DNA of 64,000 bases from CAVVAH01 sp963746175 (GTDB taxonomy: Bacteria; Actinomycetota; Actinomycetes; JACCUZ01): NCBI GenBank assembly GCA_963746175.1, contig CAVVAH010000001.1, forward strand, positions 1,178,001-1,242,000. The letters are read 5' to 3'. Under the pieces are notes generated by a model that was not told the DNA's origin, did not search any database, and saw only the letters and a program-made list of their open reading frames with translations. Shown here piece after piece: positions 56,500 to 64,000 of this stretch; the stretch's first letter is position 1, and each line of letters starts with the position of its first letter. A program made the translations under genes and the position numbers.

Positions 56500-57629
56500 C
56501 GCTGGCCGTCGTTGAAGGCGTCGCGCAGCCGGCCGAAGAAGCTGGTGCGCTGTCCGGTGACGGTGCCGACGTCGGGGCCGTCCTCGTCGCGGAGGGCGGC
56601 CAGCTTGCGCAGCAGCTCCTCCTGCTCGACGTCGAGCCGGGTCGGCGTCGCGACCTCGACGTGCACGACCAGGTCCCCGCGCCCCGGCGAGCGCAGGTGC
56701 GCCACTCCGAGCCCGGTCAGCGTCGTGGTGGTGCCGCTCTGCGTGCCCGACCGCAGCTCTACCGGCTTCGGCCCGTCGAGGGTCTCGATGCTCACCGTGG
56801 TGCCCAGCGCCGCCGCCGTCATCGGGACGGACACGCTGCAGTGCAGGTCGTCGCCCTGGCGGCGGAACAGCGGGTGCGGTCGCTCGACCACCTCGACGAA
56901 CAGGTCGCCGGCAGGCCCACCGCCCGGGCCGGCCTCGCCCTCGCCGGTCAGCTGGATCCGGGTGCCCGTGTCGACGCCCGGCGGGATCTTCACCGTCAGC
57001 GTGCGGCGGGTGCGCACCCGGCCGTCGCCGCCGCACTCGTGGCACGGGTCGGGGATGACCGTGCCGAAGCCCTGGCACGCCGAGCACGGCCGGGAGGTCA
57101 TGACCTGGCCGAGGAAGCTGCGGGTGATCTGCTGGACCTCGCCACGGCCACGGCAGACGTCGCACGTGCGCGGCGAGGTTCCGGGGCGGGTGCCGGCCCC
57201 GTGGCAGGTCGGGCAGCCGACAGCGGTCTCGACCTGGAGGTCCCGGGTCGCGCCGAAGGTCGCCTCGGACAGGTCCACCTCGACCCGGATGAGGGCGTCC
57301 TGGCCACGGCGCTGCCGGGGGCGCGGACCGCGGCCACCGCCGCCTCCGGCGCCGAAGAAGGCGTCCATGATGTCGGAGAAGCCGAAGCCCGACCCGAAGC
57401 CGCCGCCGGTGGAGAACGGGTCACCACCGAGGTCGTGCAGCTCGCGCTTCTTGGGGTCGGAGAGCACCTCGTAGGCCTTGGTGACCTCCTTGAACCGCTC
57501 CTCCTCGCCCGGGTTGACGTCGGGGTGCAGCTGGCGGGCCAGCTTGCGGTAGGCCTTCTTGATCTCCTCCGGCGTCGCGTCGCGCGCGACGCCGAGGACG
57601 GCGTAGTAGTCCTCCTGGGTGCTGGCCAT
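56496..57629 (-). CDS. dnaJ: Molecular chaperone DnaJ
   Basis: A 377-residue type I J-protein, partner of DnaK. The J domain has [20 protein letters not shown] with the HPD tripeptide; a G/F-rich region follows (residues 70-105). Four zinc-finger repeats [24 protein letters not shown] and CHECGGDG lie at about residues 140-205, then the C-terminal substrate domain. Being next to hrcA suggests the DnaJ2 copy of Actinobacteria. Its ATG overlaps the hrcA stop by one base (TGATG). Confidence 0.97.
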   Translation of the reverse strand: MASTQEDYYAVLGVARDATPEEIKKAYRKLARQLHPDVNPGEEERFKEVTKAYEVLSDPKKRELHDLGGDPFSTGGGFGSGFGFSDIMDAFFGAGGGGGRGPRPRQRRGQDALIRVEVDLSEATFGATRDLQVETAVGCPTCHGAGTRPGTSPRTCDVCRGRGEVQQITRSFLGQVMTSRPCSACQGFGTVIPDPCHECGGDGRVRTRRTLTVKIPPGVDTGTRIQLTGEGEAGPGGGPAGDLFVEVVERPHPLFRRQGDDLHCSVSVPMTAAALGTTVSIETLDGPKPVELRSGTQSGTTTTLTGLGVAHLRSPGRGDLVVHVEVATPTRLDVEQEELLRKLAALRDEDGPDVGTVTGQRTSFFGRLRDAFNDGQR

Positions 57630-58651
57630 CAGCTGCCCTCGCCGACGATCCGACCGACGTACCGAGCCACCGCGCGCACCGCTCCCATCGTTCCGGGGTA
57701 GTCCATCCTGGTCGGCCCGAGGACGCCGAGCTTGGCGAGCATCTCGGACTCGGTGCCGTAGCCGACGCTCACCACGGAGGTGGTGGTCAGGCCGGCGTGC
57801 GGGTTCTCGTGCCCGATGCGCACCTGCAGGACCGACGGGTCCGCTGCTTCGCCGAGCAGCCGGAGCAGCACCATCTGCTCCTCCAGTGCCTCGAGGACCG
57901 GCCGGATCGTCTGCGGGAAGTCGGGACCGAACCGCGCGAGGTTGGCGGTGCCGCCGAGGACCACCCGCTCCTCGTGCTCCTCGACCAGGCTCTCCAGCAG
58001 GGCCGACAGCACCGCGCTGACCGCGGGCCGTTGGTCCGGTGTGAAGTGATCGGTGAGGTCCTCGAGACGGCCGGCCGCCTCGGGCAGCCGGACCCCCGCG
58101 GTCGAGGCGTTGAGCTGGGCCCGCAGCTCGGCGAGCAGCGACTCGGACAGCTCGGCGCCGGACTCGACCACGCGCTGCTCGACCCGGCCGGTGCTCGTGA
58201 TGAGGACGAGCAGCAGCCGGCTGGTCGTCAACGGCACCAGCTCGACGTGCCGGACGCTGGAGCGCGACAGCGAGGGGTACTGCACCACCGCCACCTGCTG
58301 GGTCAGCGTCGCGAGCAGCCGGACGGTGCGCGCCACGATGTCGTCGAGGTCGAGTGCTCCGTCGAGGAAGGACTGGATGGCACGCCGCTCGGCCGTCGAC
58401 AGCGGCTTCACGGTCGAGAGCCGGTCGACGAACAGCCGGTAGCCCTTGTCGGTGGGGATCCGGCCGGCGCTGGTGTGCGGCTGGGCGATGTAGCCCTCGT
58501 CCTCGAGCGCCGCCATGTCGTTGCGGATCGTCGCCGGCGAGACGCCGAGGTTGTGCCGCTCGACGAGCGCCTTCGAGCCGACCGGCTCCTGGGTGGACAC
58601 GTAGTCCTCGACGATCGCGCGCAGCACTTCGAGCTTGCGGTCCTCGAGCAC
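57629..58651 (-). CDS. hrcA: Heat-inducible transcription repressor HrcA
   Basis: A 340-residue repressor of class I heat-shock genes. The winged helix begins [20 protein letters not shown] with [20 protein letters not shown], and the C-terminal segment [20 protein letters not shown] followed by [11 protein letters not shown] is typical. The GTG at 58651 has a strong GGGAGGTG site. A CIRCE element 55 bp upstream indicates autoregulation of hrcA-dnaJ. Confidence 0.97.
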   Translation of the reverse strand: MLEDRKLEVLRAIVEDYVSTQEPVGSKALVERHNLGVSPATIRNDMAALEDEGYIAQPHTSAGRIPTDKGYRLFVDRLSTVKPLSTAERRAIQSFLDGALDLDDIVARTVRLLATLTQQVAVVQYPSLSRSSVRHVELVPLTTSRLLLVLITSTGRVEQRVVESGAELSESLLAELRAQLNASTAGVRLPEAAGRLEDLTDHFTPDQRPAVSAVLSALLESLVEEHEERVVLGGTANLARFGPDFPQTIRPVLEALEEQMVLLRLLGEAADPSVLQVRIGHENPHAGLTTTSVVSVGYGTESEMLAKLGVLGPTRMDYPGTMGAVRAVARYVGRIVGEGS

Positions 58652-58705
58652 GCGCGCACCTCCCGGCGTCCGGTCCGACCTGGTCCCTCCGGCCGCGGGA
58701 CCAGG

Positions 58706-58732
58706 CTGGCACTCCCGACGGCAGAGTGCCAA
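58706..58732 (-). promoter_or_regulatory. CIRCE element (HrcA operator)
   Basis: On the minus strand TTGGCACTC and GAGTGCCAG flank a 9-nt spacer, matching the CIRCE consensus TTAGCACTC-N9-GAGTGCTAA except for A-to-G and T-to-C changes in one position of each arm. It overlaps the expected start of a TACACT -10 box (58732-58737). Confidence 0.92.
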
Positions 58733-58814
58733 GTGTACGACCACGCGGCCCCGGCGACAGGCCGCGGCGCGTCCGCTGGCGTCGCCGGTGCCGCGACCGA
58801 CAGGGTGGTCGGCG

Positions 58815-59704
58815 ATGGACCGCTACCGCACCGACGTGCTCGCCGACGGCTGGCGACGGTCCCGCACGCCACCCGCCGTCCCGACCGTCGCCGCCGAACG
58901 CGACCTCGTCGTCGAGGACGCCGAGACCGGCTTCTGCGGCGCCGTGGTGCGCTGCGAGAAGACGGCGGGCGGGTTCACGGTCACCCTCGAGGACCGGCGC
59001 GGCAGGCACCGGGTCTTCCCCCTGGGTGCGGGCTTCCTCGTCGACGGCGCGGCAGTCCAGCTGGTCCGGCCCGGCTGTCGCGGCGCCCGCCGTGGCCCGC
59101 CGTACGGCGTCCGGCTCGGTCGCCGTCTCCGGTCAGCGCGCGAGGGTGGCGCGGGAGAGCCGGATCTACGTCGAGGGCAAGCACGACGCCGAGCTCGTCG
59201 AGAAGGTCTGGGGTGACGACCTGCGCGTCGAGGGCGTCGTGGTCGAGCACCTGGGCGGCATCGACGACCTGCCGGCCGTGGTCCGCGACTTCGGCCCCAC
59301 GCCGCAGCCGCCGGCTCGGTGTGCTGGTCGACCATCTCGTCCCGGGGAGCAAGGAGTCGCGGCTCGCGGCCGAGGTGCGGTCCCCGCACGTGCGGGTCCT
59401 CGGCCACCCCTACGTCGACGTCTGGCAGGCCGTCCGGCCGGCGGCGCTGGGCATCACCGCCTGGCCCGAGGTGCCGCGCGGGACGCCGTGGAAGGAGGGC
59501 GTCTGCGCCGGGCTGGGCTGGCCGGTCGACCCGCCCGCAGCGTGGCGCCGGATCCTCGCCGCGGTGACCGGCTACGCCGACCTCGAGCCGAGCCTGCTGG
59601 GCCGGGTCGAGGAGCTCATCGACTTCGTGACCGTGGACGATTCGCCAGCCGGAGATCACGGCAGCCGTGAGGCGCGCATGACGGGAAAGGGCCGCGTGCC
59701 CTGA
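58815..59704 (+). pseudogene. DUF3097 family protein, two frameshifts
   Basis: Three successive frames together give one DUF3097 protein: [20 protein letters not shown] through [11 protein letters not shown] in the first, then [20 protein letters not shown] and KHDAELVEKVWGDDLRVEGV in the second, then RRLGVLVDHLVPGSKESRLA and the full C-terminus (ITAWPEVPRGTPWKEGVCAG) in the third. The shifts lie near 59073-59090 and 59300-59320. DUF3097 is widely conserved in Actinobacteria, often beside hemW, and intact copies are usual, so either recent inactivation or sequence errors are possible. Function unknown; KHDAELVEKVWG resembles a TOPRIM-like core. Confidence 0.75.
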
Positions 59705-59719
59705 CCTCGTCAGCCGGCG

Positions 59720-60940
59720 TCAGCCGAGGAGGTCGCGCACCACGGCGTCGGCGAGCAGGCGGCCGCGCAGCGTCAGCGCCGCGCGGCCGTCGTCGTACGC
59801 GGCCCGGTCCAGCAGGCCGTCGTCGACCGCCCGTAGCGCGCCGGCGCGGCCGGCGTCGGCGAGCTCGGCGATCGGCAGGCCCTCGCGCAGCCGCACGGCC
59901 AGCAGGACCCGCTCGTCGCGCCGCTGCCCGGGCGTCAGGACCTCACGGGCCTGCGCCGGGCTCGCTCCGGCCGCCAGCCGCCCGGCGTACGCCGTCGGGT
60001 GCCGCACGTTCCACCACCGGGTGCCGCCCACGTGGCTGTGCGCCCCGGGCCCCACGCCCCACCAGTCGTGCCCGAGCCAGTAGCCCTCGTTGTGCCGGGC
60101 CCGCTGGTCCTCGCCGCGCGACCAGTTGCTCACCTCGTACCACGCGTAGCCGGCGCCGCCGAGGACCTCGTCGGCGAGCAGGTAGCGGTCGGCGAGGTCG
60201 TCGTCGTCCGGGGCGGCGATCTCGCCGCGACGGACCTGGGCGGCCATCCGGGTGCCGTCCTCGACGACCAGCGCGTAGGCGCTCACGTGGTCCGGCCCGG
60301 TGGCGAGAGCGGCGTCGAGGCTGCGCCGCCAGTCGTCCTGCGACTCCCCCGGCGTGCCGTAGATGAGGTCCAGGCTGACGCCCTCGAACCCGGCCGCCCG
60401 GGCCCACTCGACCACCTTCGGGACCCGCTCCGGGTCGTGGGTGCGGTCGAGCGTGGCGAGCACGTGCGGCACGGCCGACTGCATCCCGAACGACACCCTC
60501 GTGAACCCGGCGTCGCGAAGGGCCGCCAGCGACGCCTCGTCCACGCTGTCGGGGTTCGCCTCCGTCGTCACCTCCGCGTCGGGACGCACCCCGAGCTCGT
60601 CGCGTACGGCGGCGAGCAGCCGCGCGAGGTCGTGCGGGTCGAGCAGGGTCGGCGTGCCGCCGCCGAAGAACACCGTCGCCGCGGGCACGTCGGCGGTTCC
60701 GAGGACGCGCCGCGCCAGCCGCACCTCGGCGGCAGCCGTGGCGGCGTACGACGCCTGCGACGCGCCACCGCCCAGCTCGAGCGCCGTGTAGGTGTTGAAG
60801 TCGCAGTAGCCGCACCGGGTCGCGCAGAACGGCACGTGCACGTAGACGCCGAAGGGCCGGTCGCCGAGGCCGGTCAGTGCCGACGGCGGGAGCGTGCCGT
60901 CGACCGGGACCGGCTCGCCGTCGGGAGGTGCCGAGGGCAT
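59720..60940 (-). CDS. hemW: Radical SAM heme chaperone HemW (coproporphyrinogen III oxidase-like)
   Basis: A 406-residue radical SAM protein. VHVPFCATRCGYCDFNTY holds the CxxxCxxC cluster, followed by GGGTPTLL, TTEANPDS and VSFGMQSAVPHVLATLDRTH. Absence of the extra Cys of true coproporphyrinogen dehydrogenase (C-x-F-C) and the W-x-N-x-x-H-like ARHNEGYWLGHDWWGVGPGA segment support HemW, a heme-insertion chaperone. The N-terminus is about 25 residues long before the first strand. It starts 32 bp downstream of the acyl-CoA ligase gene. Confidence 0.93.
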   Translation of the reverse strand: MPSAPPDGEPVPVDGTLPPSALTGLGDRPFGVYVHVPFCATRCGYCDFNTYTALELGGGASQASYAATAAAEVRLARRVLGTADVPAATVFFGGGTPTLLDPHDLARLLAAVRDELGVRPDAEVTTEANPDSVDEASLAALRDAGFTRVSFGMQSAVPHVLATLDRTHDPERVPKVVEWARAAGFEGVSLDLIYGTPGESQDDWRRSLDAALATGPDHVSAYALVVEDGTRMAAQVRRGEIAAPDDDDLADRYLLADEVLGGAGYAWYEVSNWSRGEDQRARHNEGYWLGHDWWGVGPGAHSHVGGTRWWNVRHPTAYAGRLAAGASPAQAREVLTPGQRRDERVLLAVRLREGLPIAELADAGRAGALRAVDDGLLDRAAYDDGRAALTLRGRLLADAVVRDLLG

Positions 60941-60971
60941 CAGGCAGGCATCGGTGGCATCAGGGGCGAGG

Positions 60972-62795
60972 TCACGACGACGGGTACATCTCGGCGATGA
61001 GGTCGGCGTACCGGTCGGCGACCGCCTTGCGCCGCACCTTGAGGCTGGGGGTCAGCTCGCCGTCCTCGATCGTCAGGTCGCGGTCGAGGATGCGGAACGT
61101 CTTGATGGTCTCCCAACGGTTCAGCCGCGCGTTCATCGCGTCGACGGCGGCGGACACCTCGGCGCGCACGTCGTCCCGCCGGGTCAGCTCCGCGTAGTCC
61201 CCGCTGACGCCGTGGTGCGCCGCCCACTGGCGTAGCGCGTCCTCGTCGAGGGTGATGAGTGCGGCGCAGTAGCTGCGCCCGTCGCCGAGCACCACGATCT
61301 GACTGGCCAGGGCGCAGGACCCCTTGAAGAGGATCTCGACGGCCTGCGGCGCGACGTACTTGCCGTTGGACGTCTTGATGAGGTCCTTCTTGCGGTCGGT
61401 GATCCGGAGGAAGCCGTCGTCATCGAGCTCGCCGATGTCACCGGTGCGGAACCAGCCGTCCGCGTCGAGCGCCTCGGCGGACTGGTCGGGCAGCCCGTGG
61501 TAGCCGGACATCACACCGGGTCCGCGCAGCAGGACCTCGCCGTCGTCGGCGATCCGGACGTCGGTGCCGGGGAACGGCAGCCCGACGGTGCCGAACTTGA
61601 AGTGGTCCGGCCGGTTGACGAACGTGCCGGCACTGGTCTCGGTGAGTCCGTAGCCCTCCAGGACGAGGATGCCGGCGGCGTGGAAGAACTCCGCGACGTC
61701 CTGCGACAGCGCCGCGCTGCCGGACACCAGGAACCGCAACCGGCCGCCGAACCGCGCCCGCAGCCGGGTGAAGACCAGCCGGTCGGCCAGGGCGTGCTGC
61801 GTCCTGAGCAGCGGCCCCGGCGTCTTCCCGGCGCGCTCCAGCCGGCTGACCCGGCGGCCCACGCCCATGGCCCAGCGGAAGATGCGCAGGCGAACGCCGC
61901 CCTCCTCCTCGGCCAGGGTGACCACCCGGCCGCGCACCTTCTCGAAGATCCGCGGTGCGGCGGCCATGAACGTCGGCGAGACGACGGCCAGGTTGTCGAT
62001 GATCCGGTCGACCCGGCCGTCGACCGCCGCGGCCGAGCCGGTCGCGACCTGCGCGGCGAGCAGCACCTTGCCGAACGCGTGCGACAGGGGCAGCCAGAGG
62101 TACTGCAGGTCGTCGGGAGAGAGCAGTCCCTCGCCGTCGACGGCGCTGCCCTCGTAGACCCAGCACTCCTGGTCGAGCCGCACGCCCTTCGGACGGCCCG
62201 TCGTGCCGCTGGTGTAGATCAGCGTCGCGAGGTGCTCGGGCCGGATCGCCGCGACGGTGCGGCGCACCAGCTCGGGCTGCTCCGCCAGCCGGGCCGCGCC
62301 GCGTCGGGCGAGCTCGTCGAGGCCGATCACCCAGTCGCCGTCGGGCGTGCCGTCGAAGGTCACGACCGTGCGGACGGCCGGCAGCTCGCTTCGGTGCTCG
62401 CGCAGCTTGGCGAGCTGGCCGTCGTCCTCGGCGAACGCGACCACGGCGCCGGAGTCGGCCACGATGTAGGCGACGTCCTCGGGGTTGCTGGTCGGGTAGA
62501 CGGTGGTGGTCGCGGCGCCGGAGCACATGATCGCGAAGTCGGCGAGCACCCAGTCGACCCGCGTGGTGCAGATCAGCGCGACGCGCTCCTCGGGCAGCAC
62601 GCCCAGGTCCAGCAGCCCGGCGGCCAGCTGCTGCACGCGGTCGCCGGCCTCCCGCCAGGACATCGACTCCCACCCGTCGCCGACCGGTCGCCGGTACGCC
62701 TCCCTCTCGGGTGTCGCGTCGACCCGGTCGAGGAACATGGCGCCGACGGACGCGGGGCGATGCGTACCTACGCTGCTGCCGGCTGCCAGGCTCAT
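60972..62795 (-). CDS. Long-chain fatty-acid-CoA ligase (AMP-binding)
   Basis: A 607-residue acyl-activating enzyme, FadD15-like. The AMP motif is LIYTSGTTGRPKGVRL, then GYGLTETSAGTF, GWFRTGDIGELDDDGFLRIT and DLIKTSNGKYVAPQAVE with the catalytic Lys region. The length matches the plant-type long-chain ligases of Actinobacteria rather than E. coli FadD. TAGTTT (62802-62807) lies 6 nt before the ATG, so transcription starts at the start codon. Adjacent to hemW, a common actinobacterial neighbour. Confidence 0.94.
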   Translation of the reverse strand: MSLAAGSSVGTHRPASVGAMFLDRVDATPEREAYRRPVGDGWESMSWREAGDRVQQLAAGLLDLGVLPEERVALICTTRVDWVLADFAIMCSGAATTTVYPTSNPEDVAYIVADSGAVVAFAEDDGQLAKLREHRSELPAVRTVVTFDGTPDGDWVIGLDELARRGAARLAEQPELVRRTVAAIRPEHLATLIYTSGTTGRPKGVRLDQECWVYEGSAVDGEGLLSPDDLQYLWLPLSHAFGKVLLAAQVATGSAAAVDGRVDRIIDNLAVVSPTFMAAAPRIFEKVRGRVVTLAEEEGGVRLRIFRWAMGVGRRVSRLERAGKTPGPLLRTQHALADRLVFTRLRARFGGRLRFLVSGSAALSQDVAEFFHAAGILVLEGYGLTETSAGTFVNRPDHFKFGTVGLPFPGTDVRIADDGEVLLRGPGVMSGYHGLPDQSAEALDADGWFRTGDIGELDDDGFLRITDRKKDLIKTSNGKYVAPQAVEILFKGSCALASQIVVLGDGRSYCAALITLDEDALRQWAAHHGVSGDYAELTRRDDVRAEVSAAVDAMNARLNRWETIKTFRILDRDLTIEDGELTPSLKVRRKAVADRYADLIAEMYPSS

Positions 62796-62804
62796 GCCCC
62801 GAAA

Positions 62805-64000
62805 CTAACGGGTCCGGAGCGGATCGTCGTCCAGGACCGGAGCCGCCGGTAGCGGGCGGTGCTCTGCCCGGCGCACGAGCGGCACCAGCGCGGTGCCGGC
62901 GAGCGCGAACACCGCGCCGACGACGAGCCAGCCCGGCCAGCCCCAGGTGATGCACAGGGCGGTGAGGACCGCCGGAGCCAGCATCGAGGTGGCCGCGAAG
63001 CCGGTGCTGAACAGCCCCTGGTACTGCCCCTGGCGGTCGTCCGGCGCCAGGCCGAAGCTGACCGCCCAGCCGCCGGCCGACTGCAGCAGCTCGCCGGTCA
63101 CGTGCACCAGGGTGGCGACCAGCAGCAGCACGACGGCGGCGGACGCCGGGACGCCACCGGAGAGTGCGAACACCACGCACGCCAGTGCGAGCACCCAGCC
63201 GGACCGGCGCAGCGCCAGCGCTCCCTGACCGACCGTCTCCACGCCACGGCTGGCGCGGACCTGGAAGGCGACGACCGTCAGCGTGTTGACGAGCAGCAGG
63301 ACGGCGACGAGCCACTGCGGCGCCTCGGTCCGACGGACGATCCACAGCGGCAGCGCGACGTCGAGGAGGGCGAAGTGCAGCGCCAGGAAGGCGTGCACCA
63401 CCGCGACGAGGACGAACGGCCGGTCGCGCAGGACCGCGAGCCGCGGCCCGTCCCCGAGGTGCGGCCGCGGCTGTACCGGCGGGATGCGCAGCACGAGCAG
63501 TGCCGCCACGAGGAAGGTCGCGGAGTTGAGCAGGATGACGGTCACGTAGGCAGTGCGGGTGTCGACGGCGAGGGCGAGACCGCCCACCGGCGCCCCGATG
63601 GTGATGCCCACGTTGGTCACGGCGCGCAGGTACGCCCGCAGCCTCACCCGCTCGCCCGGTGCCCCCAGCGCCGCGATCATGCCGCTGCGGACGGCGTTGG
63701 ACGCCCGGTCGACCGTCGTCACGAGGCAGGCGACGAGCAGGAACGCGGTGAACCCGTCGACCAGGGTGTAGGCCGCGACGCCGAGGCCCTCGGCCAGTGC
63801 CAGTCCGACGATGATGTTGCGCGGACCGCGCACGTCGCCCAGATGGCCGGCCGGGACGCCGGCGAGCAGGCCGCAGAGCCCCGCGACCGTGAGCCCGATA
63901 CCGACCTGGGTCGGGCTGAGACCGACCGACTGGGTGAAGTAGATGGCGCTGACCGTGAAGAACATCCCGTTGCCGGCCGTGTTGGCCAGGGTGGCCCAGG
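62805..64000 (-). CDS. MFS transporter, 5'-truncated by window edge
   Basis: A partial major facilitator protein, about 398 residues in the window, 5' end missing. The frame remains open to the edge with ATLANTAGNGMFFTVSAIYF, the family's first helix, so the ATG at 63965 is internal. Motif A-like PAGHLGDVRGPRN occurs in the loop between helices 2 and 3, and about ten further helices follow. Substrate unknown; drug or metabolite efflux is likely. The stop codon overlaps the -10 box of the acyl-CoA ligase gene. Confidence 0.9.
   Translation of the reverse strand, partial: WATLANTAGNGMFFTVSAIYFTQSVGLSPTQVGIGLTVAGLCGLLAGVPAGHLGDVRGPRNIIVGLALAEGLGVAAYTLVDGFTAFLLVACLVTTVDRASNAVRSGMIAALGAPGERVRLRAYLRAVTNVGITIGAPVGGLALAVDTRTAYVTVILLNSATFLVAALLVLRIPPVQPRPHLGDGPRLAVLRDRPFVLVAVVHAFLALHFALLDVALPLWIVRRTEAPQWLVAVLLLVNTLTVVAFQVRASRGVETVGQGALALRRSGWVLALACVVFALSGGVPASAAVVLLLVATLVHVTGELLQSAGGWAVSFGLAPDDRQGQYQGLFSTGFAATSMLAPAVLTALCITWGWPGWLVVGAVFALAGTALVPLVRRAEHRPLPAAPVLDDDPLRTR

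Overview
The window is a very GC-rich chromosome segment with dense, often overlapping genes. Its conserved blocks are typical of Actinobacteria: glyS, a Fur-family regulator, uppS, recO and leuA, then era, a CBS protein, ybeY, phoH, HIT, rsmE, dnaJ, hrcA and hemW. A DUF222/HNH (13E12-type) gene with a mycobacterial-type SOS box, HrcA/CIRCE control, and many start codons sitting 6-8 nt behind a TANNNT box (leaderless transcripts) fit the same group. A member of Propionibacteriales (Nocardioides-like) is my best guess; that is inference only. No rRNA, tRNA, CRISPR array or complete insertion sequence was found.

Layout. 1-8.9 kb: the 5' part of pyruvate phosphate dikinase, then housekeeping and hydrolase genes (DUF998 protein, Gfo/Idh/MocA oxidoreductase, histone-deacetylase-like amidohydrolase, P1 peptidase, CocE-type esterase, NUDIX) and a repetitive secreted protein. 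9.0-10.0 kb: a decayed patch with two pseudogenes. 10.1-12.8 kb: alpha/beta hydrolase, M20 amidohydrolase, TetR regulator. 12.8-23.4 kb: an apparent catabolic locus. On the minus strand a peptide-type ABC transporter (binding protein plus B, C, D, F) is followed by a Rieske oxygenase and a sarcosine-oxidase-like flavoprotein. A divergent S9 oligopeptidase shares with it a palindromic operator-like motif. 23.4-31.8 kb: dusB, a repeat-rich intergenic region, Tat-exported sugar dehydrogenase, lysyl oxidase, a two-component system, a DapB-like reductase and a phosphotransferase-fold protein. 32-38 kb: glyS, a ZIP transporter with a zur-like regulator, uppS, recO, a cytosine-deaminase-like enzyme. 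39.3-42.8 kb: frameshifted SOS-controlled HNH gene, then leuA with a leucine-codon leader peptide. 43-55.5 kb: acetyltransferases, anti-sigma-type ATPase, era, AI-2E family protein, CBS protein, ybeY, phoH interrupted by an intein, beta-lactamase-fold hydrolase, HIT, and an ECF sigma factor with a membrane GerMN protein. 55.5-64 kb: rsmE-dnaJ-hrcA with CIRCE, frameshifted DUF3097 gene, hemW, acyl-CoA ligase, and a partial MFS transporter.

The points I find most notable are: the transporter/Rieske/flavoprotein locus with paired operators; a PhoH intein with the hallmarks of class 3 (Ala1, Thr+1, Trp/Cys motif) that carries a one-base frameshift; the leuA attenuator; a LexA box overlapping an HNH start codon; a short intergenic motif recurring at five places; and three perfect palindromes between convergent genes. 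Several otherwise conserved genes carry single-base frameshifts, so some may reflect sequence errors rather than biology.
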